This document shows positions 43,008 through 50,848 of a DNA stretch of 64,000 bases, in pieces. A program made the position numbers and the translations under genes. The notes under the pieces are model-generated. The model did not search any database and was not told the origin of the DNA. It saw nothing but the letters and a program-made list of their open reading frames with translations. Source of the stretch: Lysobacter sp. M2-1. GTDB taxonomy: Bacteria; Pseudomonadota; Gammaproteobacteria; Xanthomonadales; Xanthomonadaceae. The stretch spans positions 1,612,001-1,676,000 of the forward strand of contig NZ_JAKPBU010000001.1 in NCBI RefSeq assembly GCF_022662495.1, given 5' to 3'. Each line of letters starts with the position of its first letter. Within the stretch, counting starts at the first letter, position 1.

Positions 43008-44423
43008 TCATTTCACCGGCCGCATGCGCACGATCGCGGTGATCCGGTCGGTCATCGCCTGCGCTTCGCCTGCACGCAGCGGCAGCAGCGGCGTCACCGA
43101 CACCGCGTTGAGCGGGATGCGTTGCAGCGCGCCCTGGGCGTTGCGCACGCTCACGCCCTGCACGTCGTGGATCACCCAGGGTTCGCCGCGTTCGCGGCCG
43201 ATCACCATCATCACGTGGCCGGGCACGTAGACCAGGTCGCCGACCTGCAGCCGGCGCAGGGCCGCAGCGCGCTGTTCGGGCGTGGTTGTTGCATCGAACG
43301 CGATGCGATCGAACGCGGGGCTGCGCGCCTGGTCGCTGGTGTTGCGCGGCATCAGCACGCCCATGCTGCGATAGACCTCCGACACGAAACCGCTGCAGTC
43401 GCGGCCGTTGTAGTCGTGGCCCCAGCCGTAGCGTTCGCCCAGGAACTTGAAGGCCTGGCGCAGGATGTTGGCGCGGGTCAGTGGCAAGGGTTCGCGCGCC
43501 ACGTCCGCGTTGCGCGGGATCAACGCCGGCGAAAACGCAAGCTGGCCGTCCTCGGTGCGCACCGGCAGCTGCACCGGCCAGGCCGCATACGCCAGCTGGC
43601 CGTTGATCACCGCGGTTGGCGGCACAGCGGTCAGATGCGGCACGCGCGTGCCCATGTCCAGCTCCAGCTCCGACAGCGCTGGCGCGCCGGGCGTGTAGAC
43701 GGTGCGCACCTTGGCGTCAGTGACGGTCAGCGTCGGCGTGCGGTGCACGTAGCCGAACACGTCATCGCGCGTTCCTTCCGCGACCGCCAAACGTTCGATC
43801 CAGCCGGTGTAGAGCGGGCTCACCACGAACCACCACTTGCGGTCGCGGCTCACGTGAGCGATCACCACCGGCGTGCCCGGAAACAGCGCGGTTTCCTGGA
43901 AACGGTCGATGTCGGTGTCATCGGGCGCGGTGAACACGCGCAGGTGGGTGGGGAAGGTGCGTAACGATGCACGACGCACCACCAGCCCGAAACGGGTGAT
44001 CTGGGTCTGAGGAATCGCGCCCAGATCCAGCGCTGCCACCAGGCGGTCGATCTGGCGCTCGTTGCCCTGCTTGCCGGCCTCGTCGTACAGCGTCTGCTGC
44101 GGCCGCTGCGAGCGGGCGTCCACCCAGGTCTTGACCTGCTCCGCGTCCAGTGTCTGCGGCAGCGCCTCGATGTCGTGCCAGGTGGGATCGGATGCGCGCA
44201 GTCGCGCGTTCTGGGCCTCGATCGCCGCCGAATCCAGGATCCGCTGGTCGGGACGCTCGAGCTTGCGGATCCAGTAACCCGCGTCGAGTTGCCCCTGCGA
44301 GACGCCGAGTGGATCGGGGGGCGGAAGCTCGATCTCCTGCGCGCGCGCCTGCCACGCCAGCGATGCCAGGCCCAGGCACAGCGCCTGTAGCCACCAGAGC
44401 GGACGCACCATCGCGAATGTCAT
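43008..44423 (-). CDS. Exported NlpC/P60 peptidase with SH3 domains (copy 2)
   Basis: A 471-residue paralogue of the gene at 31986, nearly collinear through SH3 segments and catalytic domain. It has a signal peptide (ending QARAQ), C343 (DCSGF), H403 (VPGHVMM) and a later His at 419. It likely shares the YkfC-type endopeptidase activity on gamma-D-Glu-diamino acid bonds. Start ATG 44423 is taken over a TTG two codons upstream. The two copies flank the TonB receptor set. It is divergent from the D-Ala-D-Ala dipeptidase gene. Confidence 0.87.
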   Translation of the reverse strand: MTFAMVRPLWWLQALCLGLASLAWQARAQEIELPPPDPLGVSQGQLDAGYWIRKLERPDQRILDSAAIEAQNARLRASDPTWHDIEALPQTLDAEQVKTWVDARSQRPQQTLYDEAGKQGNERQIDRLVAALDLGAIPQTQITRFGLVVRRASLRTFPTHLRVFTAPDDTDIDRFQETALFPGTPVVIAHVSRDRKWWFVVSPLYTGWIERLAVAEGTRDDVFGYVHRTPTLTVTDAKVRTVYTPGAPALSELELDMGTRVPHLTAVPPTAVINGQLAYAAWPVQLPVRTEDGQLAFSPALIPRNADVAREPLPLTRANILRQAFKFLGERYGWGHDYNGRDCSGFVSEVYRSMGVLMPRNTSDQARSPAFDRIAFDATTTPEQRAAALRRLQVGDLVYVPGHVMMVIGRERGEPWVIHDVQGVSVRNAQGALQRIPLNAVSVTPLLPLRAGEAQAMTDRITAIVRMRPVK

Positions 44424-44495
44424 CGGCAACAGCCAACCCGAGCGGAAAAAGCAAGGATACTATCGACTGGTTAAGGTGAAGCAGAAGGCAGGGCA

Positions 44496-45197
44496 ATGCG
44501 CATATCGATGCTCGCGGCCGTTGTCCTTGCATGCACGGCCTGCGCCAGCGCCGGTGGCGTGCGCACGTCCGGCGCGGCGGACGCGCAGGCAGCGGGCATG
44601 GTGGACGTGGCCACACTGGCACCCGGCATCCGCTTCGACATGCGCTATGTGGGCAGCGCCAACTTCGTTGGCGCGCCGGTACGCGGGTACGAAGCACCGC
44701 GCTGCTACCTGCTACGGCCGGTCGCCGAGGCGCTCGCACGCGTGCAGGCCGCCGTCGTTGCACGCGGACAATCGCTCGTCGTGTTCGACTGTTATCGCCC
44801 GGTGCGCGCGGTACAGCATTTCGTCGCATGGTCGAGGGATCTCGGCGACCAGCGCACGAAGGCCCAGTATTACCCCAGGCTCGACAAAACCGCGCTGCTC
44901 GGCGATTACATCGCGGAGACCTCGGGCCACAGTCGCGGTGCGACCGTCGATCTCGGCCTGCTGACCTGCGCGGATTCGCATTGCCAGGAGGTCGACATGG
45001 GCACACCCTTCGATCTATTCGATCCACGCGCAAACACCGCGTCGCAGGAAGTCACGCCGATGCAGCAAGCCAACCGGCGCAAGCTGCTCGAAGCGATGCG
45101 GGCTGCCGGCTTCGTCAACTATCCGATGGAGTGGTGGCACTACACCTTCCAGCCCGAGCCCACGCCTCAGACGGCCTACGACTTCCCGGTTCGCTGA
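44496..45197 (+). CDS. VanX/DdpX-like D-Ala-D-Ala dipeptidase lipoprotein (M15)
   Basis: A 233-residue lipoprotein (LACTACAS signal) of zinc peptidase family M15D. The zinc site is S-x-H-x(6)-D (SGHSRGATVD, H145 and D152) with E212 and H215 in MEWWHY, and R101 in CYRPVRA helps stabilise the substrate. It hydrolyses D-Ala-D-Ala, as in E. coli DdpX, which feeds on wall dipeptides. Location in the periplasm and the adjoining muropeptide genes favour nutrition rather than vancomycin resistance (no vanH or ligase genes seen). GAAGGCAGGG precedes the ATG. Confidence 0.9.
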   Translation: MRISMLAAVVLACTACASAGGVRTSGAADAQAAGMVDVATLAPGIRFDMRYVGSANFVGAPVRGYEAPRCYLLRPVAEALARVQAAVVARGQSLVVFDCYRPVRAVQHFVAWSRDLGDQRTKAQYYPRLDKTALLGDYIAETSGHSRGATVDLGLLTCADSHCQEVDMGTPFDLFDPRANTASQEVTPMQQANRRKLLEAMRAAGFVNYPMEWWHYTFQPEPTPQTAYDFPVR

Positions 45198-45204
45198 TCC
45201 AGCC

Positions 45205-45393
45205 ATGCTCCACGCACAGATCTGCCAATGCCCGTACTGCGGCGAAGCCATCGAACTGGTGACCGATGCGTCCGCCGGCGCCCAGGCCTATATCGAGGAC
45301 TGCCCGGTGTGCTGTCGCCCGATTCAGGTGCGGGTTGATGTGGACGACGCCGGTGAGGCGGTCCTGAGGCTCGCGCATGAAGATGACGCGTGA
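45205..45393 (+). CDS. CPXCG-motif small cysteine-rich protein
   Basis: A 62-residue protein with two cysteine knuckles, CPYCG (9-13) and CPVCC (33-37), likely a zinc ribbon, followed by an acidic beta strand end. This family of short CPXCG proteins is common in gammaproteobacteria, and function is unknown. It begins 8 nt after the dipeptidase stop. A run of nine T (45425-45433) after the stop, preceded by CGCCA-GTT-TGGCG, may terminate it. Confidence 0.8.
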   Translation: MLHAQICQCPYCGEAIELVTDASAGAQAYIEDCPVCCRPIQVRVDVDDAGEAVLRLAHEDDA

Positions 45394-45557
45394 TCATCGC
45401 CAGTTTGGCGGCTGGGGCTAGCGCTTTTTTTTTATTGCGTGGTTAAGACAACGTAACCATAACAATCACTGAACGGCGGAGGTTCATTTCGCCGCTGGCA
45501 TGGTGGCCGCACGTGGCGCAGACCGCGTACTCCAAACCCCCCTCCATGGAGACCGAA

Positions 45558-45980
45558 ATGAAGTCCCGCAATGTACTGTTGACCGCCCTGTCACTGGGCC
45601 TGACGCTGTCGGCGCCGCTCGCTTTCGCGCAGGACCAGACCGCGTCACCGACCGCGCAGGAGCAGACGGCCGCCGATCCCGCGACGCCTGCCACCCCGGC
45701 ACAGCCTGCCGATCCGGCCGCGCAGACGGCCGCCACCCCGGCAACGCCGGCCACCCCTGCTTCCCCGGCAGAAGGCGAAACCAAGAAGATCACCTGGTCG
45801 GATCTCGACGCCGACAAGGACGGCAAGCTGACCAAGACCGAAGCTTCCTCGGTGCAGGCCCTGACCCAGGTGTTCGATGATGCCGACGCCGACAAGGACG
45901 GCGCGCTGACCCCGGACGAGTACAAGGCCTTCGTCGCCAAGAACCAGGCCGACGCCGCGCAGCCGCAGAACGAGGGCTGA
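45558..45980 (+). CDS. Small exported EF-hand protein
   Basis: A 140-residue exported protein with a signal peptide (1-25, ending AFAQ), a Thr/Pro/Ala-rich linker (30-75) and two EF-hand loops, D84 to E95 and D110 to E121 (DADKDGKLTKTE, DADKDGALTPDE). It should bind Ca2+ in the periplasm. Start ATG 45558 follows GGAGA and fits the signal peptide. It is a smaller cousin of the four-EF-hand protein at 5639, with the same linker style. Role unknown. Confidence 0.83.
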   Translation: MKSRNVLLTALSLGLTLSAPLAFAQDQTASPTAQEQTAADPATPATPAQPADPAAQTAATPATPATPASPAEGETKKITWSDLDADKDGKLTKTEASSVQALTQVFDDADADKDGALTPDEYKAFVAKNQADAAQPQNEG

Positions 45981-46089
45981 CCGCAACCCAGTCGCCGCGG
46001 CCCGCGCTGCGGGTCTGCGGCGGCGTACCTTCGCTAGTCGCGCATCGCAGGAAGATGATGCCGTCATGACATTCTGGAGCACACACAAG

Positions 46090-46308
46090 ATGAAGACCCT
46101 TCGCACCCCGGCGCTGGCTCTGCTCGCGTTCGCCACGCTCGGCCTTGGCGCCTGCGCCAGCACCAACGACGAGAATGCCGAGTCCCCGGCCGCCGAAGCC
46201 GCGCCGATGGACAGCAGCACCGCGCCGCCCCCGGCCGATCCGTCCGCGCCGCCGCCGGCCGACGCGACCGCGCCGACCGAAACCCCGCCGCCGGCAGGTA
46301 CGCCCTAG
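46090..46308 (+). CDS. Small proline-rich lipoprotein
   Basis: A 72-residue lipoprotein. Its signal is LLAFATLGLGACAS (lipobox LGAC), after which the mature part is low-complexity Ala/Pro/Asp/Glu (PPPADPSAPPPADA). It probably serves as a flexible outer-membrane or periplasmic tether. The ATG at 46090 is used. An upstream frame (46066) is less likely. A hairpin follows the stop. Confidence 0.65.
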   Translation: MKTLRTPALALLAFATLGLGACASTNDENAESPAAEAAPMDSSTAPPPADPSAPPPADATAPTETPPPAGTP

Positions 46309-46342
46309 CCGCGACCTGGCGCGCAGGCGACATGCAACATGC

Positions 46343-46365
46343 GAAGGCGGCCGAGGGCCGCCTTC
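46343..46365 (+). terminator. Hairpin after the lipoprotein gene
   Basis: A perfect stem GAAGGCGGCC-GAG-GGCCGCCTTC begins 34 nt after the stop. The downstream T content is modest, so this may be a terminator or an mRNA-protecting stem. Confidence 0.5.
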
Positions 46366-46381
46366 GTCGTTCCGGGCGACG

Positions 46382-46394
46382 TAGACTGTCGCCA
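46382..46394 (+). promoter_or_regulatory. Leaderless-type promoter of the HAD gene
   Basis: TAGACT (46382-46387) lies six bases before ATG 46394 with no ribosome-binding site, the same layout as at desC and the transglycosylase gene. Confidence 0.4.
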
Positions 46395-47110
46395 TGCGCA
46401 ATGCTTCCGCCATCCGTCTGGTCGGCTTCGATGGTGACGACACGCTCTGGAAGAGCGAGGACTACTACCGTGCCGCGCAGGACGAGTTCGAGCGCATGCT
46501 CGCCACCTACGTCGACCTGGACGACGTGTACCAGCGTCTCTACGCCGTGGAGAAGCGCAATCTGGCGCTGTTCGGCTATGGCGTGAAGGGCATGGTCCTG
46601 TCGATGCTCGAGGCCGCGTTCGAGATCACCGACGGCGCGATCGGCAGCGACGACATGCATCGCATCGTGCTGCTGGGCAAGTCGCTGCTGCAGCATCCGG
46701 TCGAACAGTTGCCTGGGATCCGCGACGCCGTCGCGGCGATCGCCGCCGACCACGCCGTGGTGCTGATCACCAAGGGCGATCTGTTCCACCAGGAAGCCAA
46801 GGTTCGCGATTCCGGCCTGGCCGATCTGTTTCCCAGGATCGAGATCGTCAGCGAGAAGGATGCATCGACCTACGCGCGGGTGCTGGACGAATTCGGGCTG
46901 CAGCCGCATCAGTTTGCGATGGTGGGCAATTCGCTGCGTTCGGACATCGCGCCGGTGGTCGCGCTCGGCGGCTGGGGTGTGCACATGCCCTACCACGTGA
47001 CCTGGGCCCACGAGGAGGAAGCCGAGCCCATCGCCGACGGCGCAAGGGTGCGACGGGTCCTGACTCCGGCGGAAATCCCTGCCGCGATCCGCGCGCTGGG
47101 GCCGGCATGA
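46394..47110 (+). CDS. HAD-family hydrolase
   Basis: A 238-residue cytoplasmic phosphatase of the haloacid dehalogenase superfamily: motif I FDGDDTLW (nucleophile Asp about 13), motif II LITKGD (Thr-Lys) and motif III VGNSLRSDI with the metal-binding Asp. A helical cap lies between. It hydrolyses a small phosphorylated metabolite. The start has a leaderless-style promoter. Its stop overlaps the NlpE-like gene start as ATGA. Substrate unknown. Confidence 0.86.
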   Translation: MRNASAIRLVGFDGDDTLWKSEDYYRAAQDEFERMLATYVDLDDVYQRLYAVEKRNLALFGYGVKGMVLSMLEAAFEITDGAIGSDDMHRIVLLGKSLLQHPVEQLPGIRDAVAAIAADHAVVLITKGDLFHQEAKVRDSGLADLFPRIEIVSEKDASTYARVLDEFGLQPHQFAMVGNSLRSDIAPVVALGGWGVHMPYHVTWAHEEEAEPIADGARVRRVLTPAEIPAAIRALGPA

Positions 47111-47553
47111 TCAAGCGCGCCCCGATCCGTGGTTGGGTGCTGCTGGCGGCAGTCATGCTGGTTCTTGCCGCGTGCAGCCGCGACGCAGGGGACGCGCCGG
47201 CGATCCTGGCGCCGGTGGAGCAGGGCGACGGACGGCTCGAGTGGGCCGGCATGCAGCCGTGCGCCGATTGCGACGGGATCGAGACCCGGCTGGCGCTGGT
47301 GCGCGAAAGCGGGAAGCGCAGTTTCGTGCTGACCGAGACCTACCTTGCCGAGCGGCCGGTGCGCTTCGTCTCCAGCGGCCGCTGGGAGCGCGAGGCCGAT
47401 CTGCTGGAACTGCAGGCCGACGATGGTGCACGACTCAACTATGCGCTGCTTGGCGACGGCAGCCTGCAACCGCGGGATGGGCGTGGGCGTCGGCTGGCGG
47501 GCAACGATGCCGACGGCCTTCTCGTGCCGGTGACATCCTCGCCCCGCCGCTGA
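47107..47553 (+). CDS. NlpE-like lipoprotein domain protein
   Basis: A 148-residue lipoprotein (AVMLVLAACSRD signal) resembling the N-terminal domain of NlpE, an adhesion and copper-stress sensor. It has a CADC motif (CXXC) in GMQPCADCDGIET and following beta strands (RLALVRESGKRSFVLTETYL). The CXXC could bind metal or be redox-active. It overlaps the HAD gene by four bases. Shorter than full NlpE. Confidence 0.82.
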   Translation: MIKRAPIRGWVLLAAVMLVLAACSRDAGDAPAILAPVEQGDGRLEWAGMQPCADCDGIETRLALVRESGKRSFVLTETYLAERPVRFVSSGRWEREADLLELQADDGARLNYALLGDGSLQPRDGRGRRLAGNDADGLLVPVTSSPRR

Positions 47554-47656
47554 ACGCCTCAGGGCGGCGCGGTGCGATTTCAACACGCATTCACGGCCGC
47601 GTCGCATGATGGCGTTCTCGGCCGCGCAGCAGCGACCACCCCACCGGAGGCTCCCC

Positions 47657-48334
47657 ATGCGGCATCACAGGATCAAGGCCATCGCCCTCGCCGTTGCGCT
47701 GACGGCTGCGGCAGGCGCCACATTCGCACAGGACTACGTGTTCAGCTGGAGCCCCCGCACGGGCGACGTGTGGGTGGACACCCGGCTCTCCGACATCAAC
47801 GACTACGGCTACCGCTATCGCGAGCCCTTCATCAACGAGATGACGCGCTATTACGGCGCGCCGCGCGATCTGGTGTTCGACCTGATCGTCAACCGCCGAT
47901 GGGCGCCGGGTGACGTTTACTACGCCTGTTCGCTGGCCCAGATCATCGGCCGGCCATGCCGGTACGTGGTCGACGAATGGGAGCGCGACCACGGCCAGGG
48001 CTGGGGTGTGGTTGCCCAGCGCCTGGGCATCAAGCCGGGTTCGGCCGAGTTCCATCGGCTCAAGCGCGGCTTCGTGCCGACCTACGACCGCTGGAACCGT
48101 CCGATCGTGCTCGACCGCGATCTGGAGCGTGATTTTCCCAATCGCGGCAAGGGCCCGTCAAAAGCCGCGCCCGGCAAGGGCAAGCCGGTGCAGGCCGGCT
48201 CGGGCCGCGGCAAGAGCGATGCGCAACCGGCAGACAAGTCCGGCGGCGGCAAGTCGAAAGCGCAGGGCAAGCCCGCTGGCAAGAGCAGCGGGCAGGGCAA
48301 GGACAAGGGCGACAAAGGAAAGGGCAAAGGCTGA
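47657..48334 (+). CDS. Exported protein with basic, Gly/Lys-rich tail
   Basis: A 225-residue exported protein (signal peptide ending TFAQ). A folded region (about 25-150) has aromatic strands such as YVFSWSPRTGDVWVDTRL and a C-x(n)-C pair, which I cannot assign. The tail (about 160-225) is Gly, Lys, Ser and Ala-rich (KGKGKG end) and highly basic. SD CCGGAGG precedes the ATG. A strong terminator follows. It might bind polyanions at the cell surface, but there is no direct evidence. Confidence 0.7.
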   Translation: MRHHRIKAIALAVALTAAAGATFAQDYVFSWSPRTGDVWVDTRLSDINDYGYRYREPFINEMTRYYGAPRDLVFDLIVNRRWAPGDVYYACSLAQIIGRPCRYVVDEWERDHGQGWGVVAQRLGIKPGSAEFHRLKRGFVPTYDRWNRPIVLDRDLERDFPNRGKGPSKAAPGKGKPVQAGSGRGKSDAQPADKSGGGKSKAQGKPAGKSSGQGKDKGDKGKGKG

Positions 48335-48354
48335 TCGCCTTTCCAATCCGTTAA

Positions 48355-48389
48355 AGGACCGGCGGCCATGCGCCGCCGGTCCTGTTTGT
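48355..48389 (+). terminator. Rho-independent terminator
   Basis: A perfect 12-bp stem (AGGACCGGCGGC pairing with GCCGCCGGTCCT) with a 5-nt loop, then GTTTGT, starts 21 nt after the basic-tail gene. Confidence 0.85.
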
Positions 48390-48525
48390 GACGGACAGCG
48401 ACGCAGACAACGGGCGGGAACGTTCCGGCGCGAGCGCATCCCGTGCGGCCCCCGCCAACGATTTCGAACCGTGCCGCGGGATTCCCGTCGCCACGTAGAA
48501 CCTTTGGGGGTCACCCTGGTTTTTG

Positions 48526-48541
48526 CGACGGCGTACCGTCG
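48526..48541 (+). promoter_or_regulatory. Candidate operator ahead of the aldolase operon
   Basis: CGACGG-CGTA-CCGTCG is a perfect 6-bp inverted repeat with a 4-bp spacer, 52 bp before the aldolase start. It could bind a sugar-responsive repressor. No regulator gene is adjacent, so the assignment is weak. Confidence 0.35.
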
Positions 48542-48592
48542 TAATTGGACTGGTGCTTGCCGCGCTGCCCGTGCTGAAGGAGCATGGCGCAC

Positions 48593-49237
48593 ATGCTGCC
48601 CTCCAACGACACCGCGCCGCTCGTCGTCGCCATCCTGCGCGGTATCACCCCAGACGAGATCCTGGACGTCGCCGAAGCGCTGGTCGCGCGCGGCGTGGGG
48701 GCCATCGAGGTGCCGCTCAATTCCCCCGACCCGTTCACCAGCATTGCCCGTCTGCAGAAAAGCTTCGGCGCCGATTGCCTGTGCGGCGCCGGGACCGTGC
48801 TCGGGCTGGCGCAGGTCGAACAGTTGCACGCCACGGGGGCACGCCTGCTGGTGGCGCCCAATACCGATGCAACGGTGATTGCACGTGCGCTCGAGCTCGG
48901 CCTGGTGCCGATGCCGGGCGTGGGCAGCGTCAGCGAGGCTTTCCAGGCAATTGCCGCCGGCGCCACCGAACTCAAGCTGTTCCCGGCCTCCACTTATGGC
49001 CCCGGGCATCTGCGCGCGCTGCGCACGGTATTGCCGACCGGCGTACGCGTGCATGCGGTGGGCGGCGTGGACGCGCGCAACGCCGCGCAGTGGCTCGAAG
49101 CCGGCGTCGACGGTTTCGGTCTGGGCGCCAGCCTCTATCTGCCCGGCATGGCCGCGGCCGAAGTCGGCGCGCGCGCCGATGCATTCTTCGCGGCGCTGGC
49201 CGCATCTGCCGAACGCGTCGAGGGAGGCGCGACCTGA
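48593..49237 (+). CDS. KDPG/KDPGal aldolase (DgoA-like)
   Basis: A 214-residue class I aldolase of the Eda/DgoA family: E39 in AIEVPL, R16 in ILRG, the AGTVL strand, and the Schiff-base K128 in ELKLFPAS. It splits 2-keto-3-deoxy-6-phosphosugar acids to pyruvate and glyceraldehyde-3-phosphate. The ILRG and FPAS motifs fit DgoA (galactonate) at least as well as Eda. The start at 48593 has AAGGAG 10 nt upstream. ATG 48584 is too close to it. First gene of a sugar-acid operon. Confidence 0.87.
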   Translation: MLPSNDTAPLVVAILRGITPDEILDVAEALVARGVGAIEVPLNSPDPFTSIARLQKSFGADCLCGAGTVLGLAQVEQLHATGARLLVAPNTDATVIARALELGLVPMPGVGSVSEAFQAIAAGATELKLFPASTYGPGHLRALRTVLPTGVRVHAVGGVDARNAAQWLEAGVDGFGLGASLYLPGMAAAEVGARADAFFAALAASAERVEGGAT

Positions 49238-50844
49238 TGCTCTCAACCATCGACCTGGCGGTCATCGGCGTTTACGCGGTGGCGATCTTCGTCCTGGCGC
49301 AGTGGGTCGCGCGCGAGAAACACGGGCACCAGAAGGACAGCAACGACTACTTCCTGGCATCGAAGGCGTTGCCGTGGTGGGCGATCGGCGCGTCGCTGAT
49401 CGCCGCCAACATCTCGGCCGAACAGATCGTGGGCATGTCCGGCTCCGGTTACGCCATCGGCCTAGCGATCGCCTCGTACGAATGGATGGCCGCGCTGACC
49501 CTGCTGATCGTCGGCAAGTGGTTCCTGCCGATCTTCCTGCGCAACCGCATCTACACGATGCCGCAGTTCCTCGAGCAGCGTTACGGCCCGACCATCCGCA
49601 CCCTGATGGCGGTGTTCTGGCTGGCGCTGTACATCTTCGTCAACCTGACCTCGATCATCTGGCTGGGCTCGATCGCGGTGACCAAGATCGCCGGCATCGA
49701 CCAGGACACCGCGCTGTACCTGCTGGCCGCATTCGCCTTGCTCTACCAGCTGTACGGCGGGCTCAAGGCGGTGGCACTGACCGATATCGTGCAGGTGACC
49801 TTGCTGGTACTGGGCGGCCTGCTGGTGTCGGGACTGACGCTGGCGAAGATCGGCGGCGATGCCGGGATCCTCGGCGGCTTCCAGCTGCTGACCCAACGGG
49901 CGCCCGACCACTTCCACATGATCCTCAAGCCCGACAATCCCTTCTACAAGGACCTGCCGGGGCTGTCGGTGTTGCTGGGCGGCATGTGGGTCGCCAACCT
50001 GAGCTACTGGGGCTTCAACCAGTACATCATCCAGCGCGCGCTGGCGGCCAAGGACCTGCGCGAGGCGCAGAAGGGTGTGGTATTCGCCGCGTTCCTGAAG
50101 ATGCTGATGCCGGTGATCGTGGTGTTGCCGGGCATCGCCGCGGTGATGCTCGCACCGGACCTGGCCAAGCCGGACGAGGCCTACCCGACGATGATGCGGC
50201 TGCTGCCCCCGGGCATCCTCGGTCTGGTGTTCGCCGCGCTGATCGCCGCGGTGATCGCCAGCACCGCGTCCAAGATCAACTCGATCGCCACGATCTTCAC
50301 CCTGGACCTCTACGCCAAGTTCCGGCACGTTCCCAGTCGTGTCGAAGACGGCATTTCCGCGAATGGCGGCGGCGACGCCGCGCACGAGCGCCGGCTGGTC
50401 CGGGTCGGACGCATCGCCGCGACGGTCGCGGTGATACTCGCGGCTCTCACCGCGCGGCCGCTGCTGGGCAAGTCCGACCAGGCGTTCCAGTTCATCCAGG
50501 AATTCACCGGCTTCTTCACCCCCGGCATCACCGTGATCTTCCTGCTCGGGCTGTTCTGGAAACGGGCCAACGAGGCCGGGGCGATCGCGGCCGCGGCCGG
50601 CTCGGTGGCACTGTCGTATCTGTTCAAGATCTTCTGGCCGGAACTGCCGTTCCTGGACCGCATGGGCCTGGTGTTCCTGATCACCCTGGCGCTGGCGGTG
50701 GTCATTTCGCTGCTGGTACGTGCGCGCGCGAACGCCAACCGCATCGACACCCAGGATGTCAGCTATCGCACCAGTACCGGGTTCAACATCGGGGCACTGG
50801 CAGTCGTCGGCGTCCTGGTGGCGCTCTACGCCACCTGGTGGTGA
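49237..50844 (+). CDS. Sodium:solute symporter (SSS family), sugar-type
   Basis: A 535-residue, about 14-helix transporter of the SSS family. Motifs include LASKALPWWAIGASLIAANI at the sodium-sugar N-terminus, YGGLKAVALTDIVQ and ASTASKINSIATIF (sodium-binding Ser/Thr-rich helix). It resembles SGLT-type sugar symporters. Its ATG overlaps the aldolase stop (TGATG), so the two are translationally coupled. It likely imports the sugar or sugar acid used by this operon. Confidence 0.9.
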   Translation: MLSTIDLAVIGVYAVAIFVLAQWVAREKHGHQKDSNDYFLASKALPWWAIGASLIAANISAEQIVGMSGSGYAIGLAIASYEWMAALTLLIVGKWFLPIFLRNRIYTMPQFLEQRYGPTIRTLMAVFWLALYIFVNLTSIIWLGSIAVTKIAGIDQDTALYLLAAFALLYQLYGGLKAVALTDIVQVTLLVLGGLLVSGLTLAKIGGDAGILGGFQLLTQRAPDHFHMILKPDNPFYKDLPGLSVLLGGMWVANLSYWGFNQYIIQRALAAKDLREAQKGVVFAAFLKMLMPVIVVLPGIAAVMLAPDLAKPDEAYPTMMRLLPPGILGLVFAALIAAVIASTASKINSIATIFTLDLYAKFRHVPSRVEDGISANGGGDAAHERRLVRVGRIAATVAVILAALTARPLLGKSDQAFQFIQEFTGFFTPGITVIFLLGLFWKRANEAGAIAAAAGSVALSYLFKIFWPELPFLDRMGLVFLITLALAVVISLLVRARANANRIDTQDVSYRTSTGFNIGALAVVGVLVALYATWW

Positions 50845-50848
50845 ACGC

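Noticed and set aside
44496-45197. Vancomycin resistance (vanX) cluster
   Set aside because: No vanH, vanA-type ligase or VanRS pair is present. A nutritional dipeptidase fits the Gram-negative setting better.
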